DNA of 16,353 bases, taken from NCBI GenBank assembly GCA_945907085.1, contig CAMDSS010000014.1, forward strand, positions 1 to 16,353, written 5' to 3'. Shown here piece by piece: positions 5,781 through 14,087 of the stretch. Numbering within the stretch: the stretch's first letter is position 1; every line of letters begins with the position of its first letter. The translations under genes and the position numbers were made by a program. This DNA comes from Cyanobium sp. NIES-981 (lineage in GTDB: Bacteria > Cyanobacteriota > Cyanobacteriia > PCC-6307 > Cyanobiaceae). The notes beneath the pieces are model-generated. The model worked only from the letters and a program-made list of their open reading frames with translations. It made no database searches and was not told the origin of the DNA.

Positions 5781-7709
5781 TCAGACCGCTACGGCCTGGG
5801 CCATGCCAGCCAAAGGGGCCTGAAAAGAACTGCCGTAGCGCTCCAGGATCCGTTCAGCCATCTGGGCCGGGGTGAGGCCCAGGGCTTGCTTGCTTTGATC
5901 CGGTGAGGCGTGGTCTACAAGCACATCGGGGATGCCAATGCGGAACACGGGAACCAAAACCTGGTGGTCGTTGAGGGTTTCCACAACGGCAGCCCCGAAT
6001 CCTCCCGGCAAGGCTCCCTCTTCCATGGTGACCACCCGGCCGATGCGCTGGGCCATGGGCAGGATCAAGGCCTCATCCAAGGGGCGCAGGAAGCGGGCAT
6101 TGATCACGGCAGCCCGCACACCTTTTTCCTGGAGCAGGCCGGCAGTTGCCATGGCAGGGGCCACCATGGCCCCATAGGCCACGATCAAGAGGTCATCCCC
6201 ATCGGTAAGCAGCTCGCCGCGACCGATGTCCAGGGGTTCAAAGCCTTCTTCAGCGATAGGCACCCCTTCTCCTTCGCCCCGGGGGATCCTGATGGCAGAG
6301 GGGCCGCTGTGGTGGATTGAGGTCACCAACATCCGCTGCAACTCGGCCTCATCCTTCGGTGCCATCACCGTGAAGTTGGGGATGGAGCGGAAATAGCTGA
6401 TGTCGTATTGGCCCTGGTGGGTGGGGCCATCGGCCCCGACAATTCCAGCCCGATCAAGCACAAACGTGACCGGCAGGTTCTGGATGCCCACGTCGTGGAT
6501 GAGCTGGTCGAAGGCCCGCTGCAGAAAAGTGCTGTAAATGGCCACCACGGGTTTGAGACCCTCACAGGCCATGCCGGCGGCCATGGTGACGGCGTGCTGT
6601 TCGGCGATGCCCACATCGAAATATTGGTTGGGGCAGGCTTTTTCAAGCAGGTCGAGGCCCGTTCCCGTCGCCATCGCGGCCGTAATCCCAACCACGGTGG
6701 GGTCTTGCTCGCAGAGTTTGACCAGGGTCTGGCCGAAGACCTTGCTGTAGCTCGGGGGCTTGGGCTTACTCGAGGGGTAGGCCTTGCCCGTTGCCAAATC
6801 AAAGGCCGATTGGGCGTGGTAGCCCACCTGGTCGGCCTCGGCATAGGGATAGCCCTTGCCCTTGGTGGTAGCCACATGGACCAGGACCGGACCTTCGGTC
6901 CGGTGGGCCTGCTCGAAGGTGCGCACCATCTCGGCGATGTCGTGGCCATCGATGGGGCCGATGTAGGTGAAGCCCAACTCCTCGAACACGGCGCCCACCT
7001 TGGGAACGCCCAGGCGCTTCATGCTTTCTTTGAGGTTTTTGAGCTCGGAAGGCAGCTCGCCATGCAGGAAGGGCAAATGTTTGATCGCTTCCTCCGCATT
7101 GCCCTGCAGGAATTGAACCGGCGGGCTTAGCCGCATGCGGTTGAGATAGGTCGATAGGGCCCCCACCGGCGGTGAGATCGACATGTCGTTGTCATTGAGT
7201 ACGACCAACAACTTGGTGTTGGGCAAGTGGCCAGCGTGGTTGATGGCCTCCAGAGCCATGCCTCCAGTGAGGGCCCCATCGCCAATCACGGCGACGGATT
7301 TGAAGGATTCACCCCGCCGATCCCTGGCCAGGGCCATGCCGAGGGCGGCGGAAATGGAGGTGGAGGCGTGCCCCGCGCCGAAATGGTCAAAACTGCTTTC
7401 GCAACGCTTGAGGTAGCCCGCTACACCACCCTTCTGGCGGAGGCTGTCGAAATCCTTGTAACGGCCAGTCAGCAGTTTGTGGGGGTAGGCCTGGTGGCCT
7501 ACATCCCAGACCACCTTGTCTTGGTCGAGGTCAAGGGTTTGATACAGGGCCAAGGTGAGCTCCACCACCCCCAGGCCTGGTCCCAGGTGGCCGCCGCTGG
7601 TGGACACCACCTCGAGGTGGCGCTCGCGCACCTGGCGGGCAATGGCCTCGAGTTCTGCAGTGCTGAGGCCGTGCAGCTGATTCGGATGGCTCAGCTCGCT
7701 GAGATGCAT
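5781..7709 (-). CDS. dxs: 1-deoxy-D-xylulose-5-phosphate synthase
   Basis: A 642-aa thiamine-diphosphate enzyme that condenses pyruvate and glyceraldehyde 3-phosphate, the first step of the MEP pathway feeding carotenoids, the phytyl tail of chlorophyll and quinones. Visible are STSGGHLGPGLG with His41, the TPP/Mg motif GDGALTGG (143-150) ending in NDND near 172-175, and VGIAEQHAV with the catalytic Glu370. A transketolase-type pyrimidine-binding and C-terminal domain follow, with DRAGIVGADGPTHQG. Length is normal for the family. The ATG at 7709 (MHLSELSHPNQLHGLS) is chosen over an in-frame extension to 7796 because it matches family N-termini and does not overlap ilvA. It is divergent from ilvA across 73 bases and lies 74 bases upstream of the flavoenzyme, probably co-transcribed. 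Confidence 0.97.
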   Translation of the reverse strand: MHLSELSHPNQLHGLSTAELEAIARQVRERHLEVVSTSGGHLGPGLGVVELTLALYQTLDLDQDKVVWDVGHQAYPHKLLTGRYKDFDSLRQKGGVAGYLKRCESSFDHFGAGHASTSISAALGMALARDRRGESFKSVAVIGDGALTGGMALEAINHAGHLPNTKLLVVLNDNDMSISPPVGALSTYLNRMRLSPPVQFLQGNAEEAIKHLPFLHGELPSELKNLKESMKRLGVPKVGAVFEELGFTYIGPIDGHDIAEMVRTFEQAHRTEGPVLVHVATTKGKGYPYAEADQVGYHAQSAFDLATGKAYPSSKPKPPSYSKVFGQTLVKLCEQDPTVVGITAAMATGTGLDLLEKACPNQYFDVGIAEQHAVTMAAGMACEGLKPVVAIYSTFLQRAFDQLIHDVGIQNLPVTFVLDRAGIVGADGPTHQGQYDISYFRSIPNFTVMAPKDEAELQRMLVTSIHHSGPSAIRIPRGEGEGVPIAEEGFEPLDIGRGELLTDGDDLLIVAYGAMVAPAMATAGLLQEKGVRAAVINARFLRPLDEALILPMAQRIGRVVTMEEGALPGGFGAAVVETLNDHQVLVPVFRIGIPDVLVDHASPDQSKQALGLTPAQMAERILERYGSSFQAPLAGMAQAVAV

Positions 7710-7782
7710 GCAGGGCCCTTTTGCTGGGGACCAATCTAGGCCTTGCGAGCTACGCGACGGTACGGATTGCGAGACTGGAGCC

Positions 7783-9333
7783 ATGAGCCAGGCCACCGCC
7801 AGTTATTTGCAACGCATCCTGCGAGCCAGGGTGTACGACGTGGCGATCGAATCACCGCTCGATGAGGCCCCCAACCTCTCGAAACGGCTGGGTAACCGGG
7901 TGTTGCTGAAGCGGGAAGACCTGCAACCGGTCTTCAGCTTCAAGCTCCGGGGCGCCTTCAACAAGATGGTGGGCCTTTCCCCAGCGGTATTGGCCAAGGG
8001 GGTGATCGCCGCCAGCGCCGGCAACCATGCCCAAGGGGTGGCCTTGGCTGCCCAGAAACTTGGCTGCACGGCGGTGATCGTGATGCCGGTGACCACCCCT
8101 GAAATGAAGGTGCAGGCCGTGGCGGCCCGGGGCGCCGAGGTGGTGCTGCATGGCGATACCTATGACGATGCCTGCGCGGAGGCGAAACGGCTTGAGCGCG
8201 CCAGGGGGCTCACCTTTATCCATCCCTTCGACGATCCCGATGTGATCGCCGGTCAGGGAACAATCGGCCTCGAGATCCTGCGCCAATGCGCGGAGCCCCC
8301 AGCGGCGATCTATGTGGCGGTCGGTGGTGGCGGCTTGATTGCCGGCATCGGCGCCTACGTCAAAGCGTTGTGGCCTGAAGTTGAGGTGATTGGGGTCGAA
8401 CCCGTTGATGCCGATGCCATGACCCAATCCCTAGCGGCTGGCCATCGGATTCGCCTGGACCAGGTGGGCCTGTTTGCCGATGGGGTGGCTGTGCGGGAAG
8501 TGGGGGAACTCACCTTTGAACTGGCCCAGCGCTACGTGGATCGCATGGTGACCGTGGACACCGATGAGATTTGCGCCGCCATCAAAGACGTGTTCCAGGA
8601 AACCCGATCAATCCTGGAGCCAGCCGGAGCCCTCGCCGTGGCAGGGATGAAGGCTGATGTGGCGGCGCGGGGTCTTAAGGGCCAGACCCTCGTGGCGGTG
8701 GCCTGCGGGGCGAATATGAATTTCGACCGGTTGCGCTTTGTGGCCGAGCGGGCGGAGCTTGGCGAAGAGCGCGAAGCCATGCTCGCTGTGGAAATTCCTG
8801 AACAACCCGGGAGCCTGCGCCGCTTTTGCACCCTGCTTGGCCAGCGCAGCCTTACCGAATTCAGCTACCGCCTGGCCGATTCCCAGCGGGCCCATATCTT
8901 TGTGGGGGTGCAAACCCAGGGGGAAGGGGATACCGCAGAGTTGATTGCCAACTTGGAGGCGGCGGGTTTCCCCTGCCTGAACCTTTCGCAGAACGAACTG
9001 GCCAAATTGCACCTGCGCCACATGGTGGGAGGCCGATTGCCCCGCACCACCCAGGGGGCCGAGGCAGGAATGGAGGAGCTGCTTTACAGCTTTGCCTTCC
9101 CGGAACGGCCCGGCGCCTTGATGACCTTCGTGACCAGCCTCCACCCCGACTGGAACATCAGCATTTTTCACTACCGAAACCATGGTTCCGATGTGGGCCG
9201 CATCGTGGTGGGGGTGCAGGTGCCCGCTGGGGACCAATCCGCCTGGCTCGATTTTCTCAAGGGTTTGAGCTACGACTGGGTGGATGAGAGCCAAAACCCT
9301 GTCTACCAAATCTTTCTGGGGCCAGTTTCCTAG
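7783..9333 (+). CDS. ilvA: Threonine ammonia-lyase (threonine deaminase), biosynthetic
   Basis: A 516-aa PLP enzyme converting threonine to 2-oxobutyrate and ammonia, the committed step of isoleucine synthesis. The catalytic domain shows the PLP lysine in FSFKLRGAFNKM (Lys54), SAGNHAQGVA after it, and the phosphate-binding tetraglycine at 181-184 (VGGGGLIAG). Two ACT-like regulatory domains follow, at about 331-405 (VEIPEQPGSL) and 430-510 (FAFPERPGAL), as in the isoleucine-inhibited biosynthetic form rather than the short catabolic form. ATG 7783 starts the protein at MSQATASYL; the frame is open upstream but would overlap the dxs leader. scpB begins three bases after its stop, so the two are very likely translated from one message. 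Confidence 0.96.
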   Translation: MSQATASYLQRILRARVYDVAIESPLDEAPNLSKRLGNRVLLKREDLQPVFSFKLRGAFNKMVGLSPAVLAKGVIAASAGNHAQGVALAAQKLGCTAVIVMPVTTPEMKVQAVAARGAEVVLHGDTYDDACAEAKRLERARGLTFIHPFDDPDVIAGQGTIGLEILRQCAEPPAAIYVAVGGGGLIAGIGAYVKALWPEVEVIGVEPVDADAMTQSLAAGHRIRLDQVGLFADGVAVREVGELTFELAQRYVDRMVTVDTDEICAAIKDVFQETRSILEPAGALAVAGMKADVAARGLKGQTLVAVACGANMNFDRLRFVAERAELGEEREAMLAVEIPEQPGSLRRFCTLLGQRSLTEFSYRLADSQRAHIFVGVQTQGEGDTAELIANLEAAGFPCLNLSQNELAKLHLRHMVGGRLPRTTQGAEAGMEELLYSFAFPERPGALMTFVTSLHPDWNISIFHYRNHGSDVGRIVVGVQVPAGDQSAWLDFLKGLSYDWVDESQNPVYQIFLGPVS

Positions 9334-9336
9334 GCC

Positions 9337-10005
9337 ATGACCGACAAAGCCAACACCGACAGAGCCAACACCCTTCAGCCCGAAGCCGAGAGACCCCGGG
9401 AAACGGCGGCTTCTGATGCGATTGCTGGCCTGTCTCTACCCGCTCGGATGGAAGCGATTCTCTACCTCAAGGGCCGCCCCCTCACCCTCAGAGAACTGGC
9501 CGAGATTGCGGCCATCAGCCGCGAGCAGGCCGAGATCGCCCTCATCACCTTGATGGCCGATTACGCGCACCGCGATACCGCCCTTGAAGTTCGCCAGGAG
9601 GGCCAGCGCTACAGCCTCCAGCTGCGCGATGGCTTGGGGGATTTGGTCCAAAACCTCCTACCGGTTGACCTCTCGACGGCGGCCCTTCGCACCCTGGCCA
9701 CCATTGCTTTGAAGAAGCGGATCCTGCAATCCGATCTGGTGGATCTGCGGGGTTCCGGTGCCTATGACCACATCAAAGAATTGATTTCCCAAAACTTCAT
9801 TGAGCGCAAGCGCCAAAGCGATGGCCGCTCTTTCTGGCTCACCTTGAGTGAGAAATTCCACCGCACCTTTGCCATCAAGACCGACGAAATCCAGCCCCGG
9901 CTCAAATCCTCCGCGGCGGCACAGCCCGCTGGAACCGATCCCGACCCTGGAGCAAATCCCGACCAACCCGGACCAACCTCGGATGACTGGGACCGGGCTG
10001 CATAG
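9337..10005 (+). CDS. scpB: Segregation and condensation protein ScpB
   Basis: A 222-aa protein with the ScpB double winged-helix core from about residue 33 to 190. Recognisable blocks are MEAILYLKGRPLTLRELAE, TLMADYAHRDTALEV, a VDLSTAALRTLATIALKKRI helix, and VDLRGSGAYDHIKELISQNFIERK near 134-157. ScpB dimers join ScpA and SMC in the bacterial condensin complex that compacts and segregates the nucleoid. The first 30 residues and the last 30 (rich in Asp, Pro, Gly) look disordered. The ATG lies three bases after ilvA, suggesting translational coupling. ScpA and SMC are not in this window. Confidence 0.93.
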   Translation: MTDKANTDRANTLQPEAERPRETAASDAIAGLSLPARMEAILYLKGRPLTLRELAEIAAISREQAEIALITLMADYAHRDTALEVRQEGQRYSLQLRDGLGDLVQNLLPVDLSTAALRTLATIALKKRILQSDLVDLRGSGAYDHIKELISQNFIERKRQSDGRSFWLTLSEKFHRTFAIKTDEIQPRLKSSAAAQPAGTDPDPGANPDQPGPTSDDWDRAA

Positions 10006-10044
10006 AGTCTGTCCACCGGAATCGCCGATCCCCTGCCCACGCCC

Positions 10045-10332
10045 ATGGAAGTTGTTGCCCTACTTCTGAGTGTGCTGAGCCGCACCCTCGAGATCTATTC
10101 GCTGATCCTGCTGGTCCGCGTCCTGCTCAGTTGGTTCCCGAACCTGGACTGGGGCAACCCCTTGCTGGCCACGGTCAGTTCGATCACGGACCCCTATCTG
10201 AATGCCTTCCGCGGCCTGATTCCGCCCCTGGGGGGCCTGGATCTCTCCGCCATCCTGGCCTTCCTCGCCCTGAATCTTTCCCAACAGCTACTCGGTAGCG
10301 CCAGCATGAGCCTGATGGCTGGCGGCCTCTAA
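10045..10332 (+). CDS. YggT family (YlmG/Ycf19-like) membrane protein
   Basis: A 95-aa protein with two hydrophobic segments (about 3-31 and 68-90) flanking the family signature LLVRVLLSWFPNLDW...DPYLNAFRGLIPPLGGLDLS. This is the YggT/YlmG family, called Ycf19 in plastids. Members in cyanobacteria and chloroplasts have been linked to nucleoid distribution, and in Gram-positive bacteria the gene lies near division genes. Its placement 39 bases after scpB, a chromosome-segregation gene, fits that theme, though the biochemical activity is unknown. ATG 10045 gives the normal family length. It is convergent with the exported protein gene, seven bases apart. Confidence 0.9.
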   Translation: MEVVALLLSVLSRTLEIYSLILLVRVLLSWFPNLDWGNPLLATVSSITDPYLNAFRGLIPPLGGLDLSAILAFLALNLSQQLLGSASMSLMAGGL

Positions 10333-10339
10333 GGGTTCC

Positions 10340-10822
10340 CTAGGAGCCCGCGAGGGCTTGCTCGAGGGGAAGAAGCTCATCGTCTTCACCGGCCCTCGTT
10401 CGAACGGGGGCCTTAAAGCCCCGGGCTTTGACGTTTCGAAAACTGATGGGGCCAGGGGTTCCTGCGGGCACGGCTAGACGCAGGGCGAATTCCGACTCCC
10501 CTGGTAGTACATCGCCAATCGATCCCACCCTGGTGCGGTTCTGGAGCACCGGTTCACCGCTGGAATCCACGATCAGGGCAAACACATCGGTGTCCACCAC
10601 GGGTTTGCGGCTGGGATTGGTGACCACCCCTCGAAGGGCATAGCAACTGGCCCCGGTGGGACGACGCAACTCCGGCTGGGCGCCCACGTCCTCCAGGGGG
10701 CAGGGTTCGAGCACGACCTCCCGAACAATCAGATCGGTTGCCCAGGTGGTTTGGGGCAAACCAACCAGCACAACCCCAGCCACAACCAATCCAGCCAAGA
10801 ACCACCCAGCCCGGCGGGCCAT
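10340..10822 (-). CDS. Exported conserved cyanobacterial protein, function unknown
   Basis: A 160-aa protein with a clear signal peptide: MARRAGW, a hydrophobic core at about 8-22, and a likely cleavage after TWA at residue 28. The mature part is a probable beta-sandwich, with CYALRGVVTNPSRKPVVDTDVF followed by DSSGEPVLQNRTRVGSIGDVLPGES; such layouts resemble FxLYD-type secreted domains. Only two cysteines are in the mature part (41 and 60), which could form a disulfide. I recognise it as similar to proteins in marine picocyanobacteria but know no function. ATG 10822 is chosen for the signal peptide and a GGAAGAG ribosome site just upstream; a TTG at 10870 overlapping the mazG stop by four bases would add 16 residues. 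It is downstream of the MazG-like gene, probably in one operon. Confidence 0.78.
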   Translation of the reverse strand: MARRAGWFLAGLVVAGVVLVGLPQTTWATDLIVREVVLEPCPLEDVGAQPELRRPTGASCYALRGVVTNPSRKPVVDTDVFALIVDSSGEPVLQNRTRVGSIGDVLPGESEFALRLAVPAGTPGPISFRNVKARGFKAPVRTRAGEDDELLPLEQALAGS

Positions 10823-10866
10823 CCAGGCTCTTCCCGTATCCCATGCCCCCTTGGCGAAATCCCTGA

Positions 10867-11196
10867 TCAACGCAGATCGCCGCTACCTGAAAGCACGTTA
10901 CGGGCGGCGCGACTAGCCAGCTTGTCCAGGTTGGCCTGGGCAACCTGGTCGAGGTCCATGCCCAGCTCGCTGGCCAGCTGGGAGACGTACCAAAGAACAT
11001 CGCCCAATTCGAGCTTGAGCCCCTCGATAACCTCAGCGGAGAACTCTCCGCCCTGGTCGCGGATCACCTTTTTCACCTTGTCGGCCACCTCGCCCGACTC
11101 CCCGCACAACCCCAAGGTGGGATAAATCGGGTTGCTCCCCGCATTGGGATAACGGGCCGTAGCCCGCGATTGGAGCTGGTAGGCCTGGAAATCCAT
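10867..11196 (-). CDS. MazG-like nucleotide pyrophosphohydrolase
   Basis: A 109-aa all-alpha protein with the MazG/dUTPase-like metal motif Glu33-x-x-Glu36 (CGESGEVADKVKK) and Glu63-x-x-Asp66 (LELGDVLWYVSQLA). These residues bind Mg2+ for hydrolysis of nucleoside triphosphates to monophosphates and pyrophosphate, a house-cleaning role. The end, KLASRAARNVLSGSGDLR, fits the short single-domain MazG-like subgroup, not the two-domain E. coli MazG. The ATG at 11196 follows a 59-base gap shared with the divergent pyk gene. Substrate preference cannot be read from the sequence. Confidence 0.9.
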   Translation of the reverse strand: MDFQAYQLQSRATARYPNAGSNPIYPTLGLCGESGEVADKVKKVIRDQGGEFSAEVIEGLKLELGDVLWYVSQLASELGMDLDQVAQANLDKLASRAARNVLSGSGDLR

Positions 11197-11255
11197 CGTT
11201 TAACCCAACCCCTAGGAGCCCGGATGGTAGTTTCCGGTTTGCCGATGGCATCCGG

Positions 11256-12710
11256 ATGCCCCAGCCCGATCTCATGCGTCGCACCAAGATCGTGGCCACG
11301 ATTGGGCCCGCCACCGAGTCACCAGAAAGGCTCCGGGAGTTGATTGCGGCTGGCGCAACCACATTCCGCCTCAATTTTTCCCACGGTGATCACAGCGAGC
11401 ACGCCGCCCGGATCACCACCATTCGCCAGGTTGCCGAAGAACTTGGCATTCACGTGGGCATCCTCCAGGATCTCCAAGGCCCGAAGATCCGTCTGGGCCG
11501 CTTTGGTGGTGGCCCTATCACCCTGGCCAAGGGCGACCCGTTCGTCCTGACGTCGCGGGATGTGGCCTGTGATCACACAATCGCCACGGTCACCTACGGC
11601 AAGTTGGCCGATGAAGTAACCCCCGGCAGCCGCATTCTTCTCGACGACGGCCGCGTCGAAATGGTGGTCGAGCGCGTCGACCAGGGGCAACAAACCCTCT
11701 ATTGCAAGGTGACGGTGGGGGGAGTGCTCTCCAACAACAAGGGCGTCAACTTCCCCGACGTGCAGCTCTCGATTCGGGCTTTGACCGACAAGGATCGGGT
11801 TGACCTCGCCTTTGGCTTGCAGCAGGGGGTCGATTGGGTGGCCTTGAGCTTTGTGCGCAACCCGTCGGACATGCTCGAGATTCGGGAACTGATCCGCAGT
11901 CACGGTCACCAAACCCCTGTGGTGGCAAAGATCGAAAAGTTCGAAGCCATCGATCAAATCGACGACATCCTTCCTTTGTGTGATGGCGTCATGGTGGCCC
12001 GCGGTGACCTGGGCGTGGAAATGCCCGCTGAAGAAGTGCCCCTGCTGCAGAAGGAACTGATCCGCAAGGCCAACAGCCTGGGGATTCCGGTGATCACCGC
12101 CACCCAAATGCTCGACTCCATGGTGTCCTGTCCCAGGCCTACCCGGGCCGAGGTGAGCGATGTGGCCAACGCCATCCTCGATGGCACCGATGCGGTGATG
12201 CTGTCCAACGAAAGCGCCGTGGGCGACTTCCCGATCGAAGCGGTGGCCACGATGGCCACCATCGCCAAGCGCATCGAGCGGGATTACCCCCAACGGGTAC
12301 TCGACAGCCACATGGCCTCCAACATCTCCAACGCCATCTGTCAGGCGGTCAGCAGCATTGGCCGCCAACTCAACGCGGCGGCCATCCTGCCCCTCACCAA
12401 AAGTGGCAGCACCGCCCGCAGTGTGAGCAAATTCCGGCCCAGCACGCCGATTTTGGCTGTCACCAGCGACATCAACGTGGCCCGCAGGCTCCAGATGGTT
12501 TGGGGGGTGAATCCCCTGCTCGTGTCAGAGCAGGAAACCCCCAGCCAAACCTTCGCCTTGGCCCTGGGCCAGGCCCAGAAGCAGGGCTTGGTCACCGAGA
12601 GCGACCTGGTGGTGTTGACCGCTGGAACCCTCCCCGGGGTGAGTGGTTCGACGGATCTGGTCAAAGTCGGTACTGTCGGCGATTTGCTCGGCCGAACCGC
12701 CATGGTGTAG
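11256..12710 (+). CDS. pyk: Pyruvate kinase
   Basis: A 484-aa enzyme that transfers phosphate from phosphoenolpyruvate to ADP, the last step of glycolysis. The N-terminus RRTKIVATIGPATES and RLNFSHGDHSEH (38-49) carry substrate and potassium-site residues; a beta-barrel B domain follows at about 80-180. The active-site lysine is Lys225 in VVAKIEKFEAI, with metal ligands Glu227 and Asp251 (MVARGDLGVEMP). The C-terminal domain has SGSTARSVSKFRP, a phosphate-binding-like loop for allosteric effectors. Length matches the shorter of the two forms seen in cyanobacteria, without a C-terminal extension. ATG 11256 is used; an ATG at 11274 would start six residues later, still before the RRTKIV block. 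The ABC permease begins 16 bases downstream. Confidence 0.97.
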   Translation: MPQPDLMRRTKIVATIGPATESPERLRELIAAGATTFRLNFSHGDHSEHAARITTIRQVAEELGIHVGILQDLQGPKIRLGRFGGGPITLAKGDPFVLTSRDVACDHTIATVTYGKLADEVTPGSRILLDDGRVEMVVERVDQGQQTLYCKVTVGGVLSNNKGVNFPDVQLSIRALTDKDRVDLAFGLQQGVDWVALSFVRNPSDMLEIRELIRSHGHQTPVVAKIEKFEAIDQIDDILPLCDGVMVARGDLGVEMPAEEVPLLQKELIRKANSLGIPVITATQMLDSMVSCPRPTRAEVSDVANAILDGTDAVMLSNESAVGDFPIEAVATMATIAKRIERDYPQRVLDSHMASNISNAICQAVSSIGRQLNAAAILPLTKSGSTARSVSKFRPSTPILAVTSDINVARRLQMVWGVNPLLVSEQETPSQTFALALGQAQKQGLVTESDLVVLTAGTLPGVSGSTDLVKVGTVGDLLGRTAMV

Positions 12711-12726
12711 GGCCGAGTCCAACCCC

Positions 12727-13956
12727 ATGGCTTCAAAGCTCCCCCTGCGCGAAACCGTAGGGATGGCATTGAGCACCCTGCGGGCCAATCGGCTACGCAG
12801 CCTGCTCACCATGCTCGGCATCGTGATTGGCAATGCCTCCGTGATCACCCTGGTGGGGGTGGGCAAGGGTGCCCAAAATCTGGCCGAAGGTCAATTGAGC
12901 AACCTCGGCGCCAATGTGCTGTTTGTGGTGCCCGGAAACAATGACACCCGTCGCCAGGGCATTGATTTCCCAAAAAACCTGGTTTTGGAAGACGCCAAGG
13001 CCATTGCCGAACAGGTGCCCAGCGTGAAGCGGGTTGCGCCCCAGATCACCCTCAGCGAGGTGGTGCAAGCCGGGGACGTCAGCAGCACGTCCTCAATCGC
13101 AGGGGTTACCCCCGAATTTTTGCCGGTGCGCCAATTTGAGATCGCCCGGGGCCGTTTCTTCTCCACGGGCGACCTGGATAGTGCCAGCAACGTGGCCGTG
13201 GTGGGACCGGATCTAGCCACCAAACTGTTTGGCAATCGCTCGGCCATCGGCCGCCAATTGCGCATTCGCAACCAGCCCTTTGAGGTGATTGGGGTGTTGG
13301 AGCCGAAGGGAGCGGTCTTCGGCCAAAACCAAGATGAAAATGCCTATGTGCCCCTCACCACGATGGTGAGCAAGCTCTCAGGCCGCGATCCCACCTACGG
13401 GGTCAGCCTTAATTTCATCAGCGTGGAAGCAAGGGATCAGGCCAGCACGGGTGCGGCCAGTTTCCAGATCACGAACCTCCTGCGCCAGCGGCATCGGATC
13501 CTTCGCGAAGACGACTTCGCCGTGCGATCCCAGAAGGATGCCCTGACCATCGTGAGCACCATCACCGGCGGCCTCACTCTGATGCTTGCGGCGATCGGCG
13601 CCATCTCCCTTTTGGTGGGCGGGATCGGGATCATGAACATCATGTTGGTTTCGGTCAGTGAGCGCACCGAGGAAATTGGACTCCGCAAAGCCTTGGGAGC
13701 GCGCAGCAGCGACGTGTTGCGCCAATTTTTGGTGGAATCCCTTGTGCTCTCAAGCCTGGGCGGGGTCATTGGCAGTGGCTTAGGCCTGGGCGCGGTGGCC
13801 CTGGTGGCGCTGGTCACGCCCCTGCCCGCCAGTATTGGTGCTAGCACCGTGCTGGTCACCGTGGGGCTCTCCAGCTCCATAGGCCTCTTTTTTGGCGTGG
13901 TTCCTGCCCGGCGCGCAGCCCGCCTCGATCCAATCGTGGCCTTGCGCAGTCTCTAG
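12727..13956 (+). CDS. ABC transporter permease, MacB/FtsX type
   Basis: A 409-aa permease with the MacB layout: one N-terminal helix (about 25-45, LLTMLGIVIGNASVITLVGVG), a large extracytoplasmic MacB-core domain at about 48-270, then three C-terminal helices at about 279-303, 330-355 and 363-388. The cytoplasmic coupling loop SVSERTEEIGLRKALGA follows the second helix, and the protein ends with the family tail PARRAARLDPIVALRSL. Such permeases work as dimers with a separate ATPase and often an HlyD-like adaptor, in macrolide, lipoprotein or peptide export. No ATPase or adaptor gene is adjacent here. ATG 12727 is the family start, 16 bases after pyk. The cargo is unknown. Confidence 0.9.
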   Translation: MASKLPLRETVGMALSTLRANRLRSLLTMLGIVIGNASVITLVGVGKGAQNLAEGQLSNLGANVLFVVPGNNDTRRQGIDFPKNLVLEDAKAIAEQVPSVKRVAPQITLSEVVQAGDVSSTSSIAGVTPEFLPVRQFEIARGRFFSTGDLDSASNVAVVGPDLATKLFGNRSAIGRQLRIRNQPFEVIGVLEPKGAVFGQNQDENAYVPLTTMVSKLSGRDPTYGVSLNFISVEARDQASTGAASFQITNLLRQRHRILREDDFAVRSQKDALTIVSTITGGLTLMLAAIGAISLLVGGIGIMNIMLVSVSERTEEIGLRKALGARSSDVLRQFLVESLVLSSLGGVIGSGLGLGAVALVALVTPLPASIGASTVLVTVGLSSSIGLFFGVVPARRAARLDPIVALRSL

Positions 13957-13996
13957 GGCGTCGAGGCAGTTTCAGCGCTACCAATGAAAAGTGAAA

Positions 13997-14027
13997 AAAA
14001 GCCGCAGGTTCAAAAACCGTGGCTTTT
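13997..14027 (+). terminator. Intrinsic terminator after the ABC permease
   Basis: AAAAGCCGC (13997-14005) pairs with GTGGCTTTT (14019-14027) in nine pairs including one G-T. Inside it, after a bulged A, GGTT (14007-14010) pairs with AACC (14015-14018) around a CAAA loop. The 3' arm ends in TTTT. The hairpin lies 41 bases after the permease stop and probably ends the pyk-permease transcript before the DUF1830 gene. Confidence 0.6.
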
Positions 14028-14087
14028 GCTACCAAGGCCCAGTGGTGATTGGTGGCTTGATGGATTCAAATCCCTTTTGGTCATTGC

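Noticed and set aside
10338..11222. A 13-base repeat CCCTAGGAGCCCG at 10338-10350 and 11210-11222, flanking the mazG-exported protein pair
   Set aside because: One or two exact 13-base repeats are expected by chance in 16 kb; one copy includes the stop codon of the exported protein, and there is no sign of a mobile element.
11319..12368. Long antisense open frame (about 349 codons) opposite pyk
   Set aside because: It lies entirely within the well-supported pyruvate kinase gene. Its His/Gly/Asp-rich composition has no recognisable domain, and GC-rich coding DNA commonly leaves the opposite frame open.
14060..14078. Possible tRNA T-arm (GGATTCAAATCC)
   Set aside because: The bases flanking TTCAAAT cannot form the five-pair T-stem, and no acceptor, D or anticodon arms are present.
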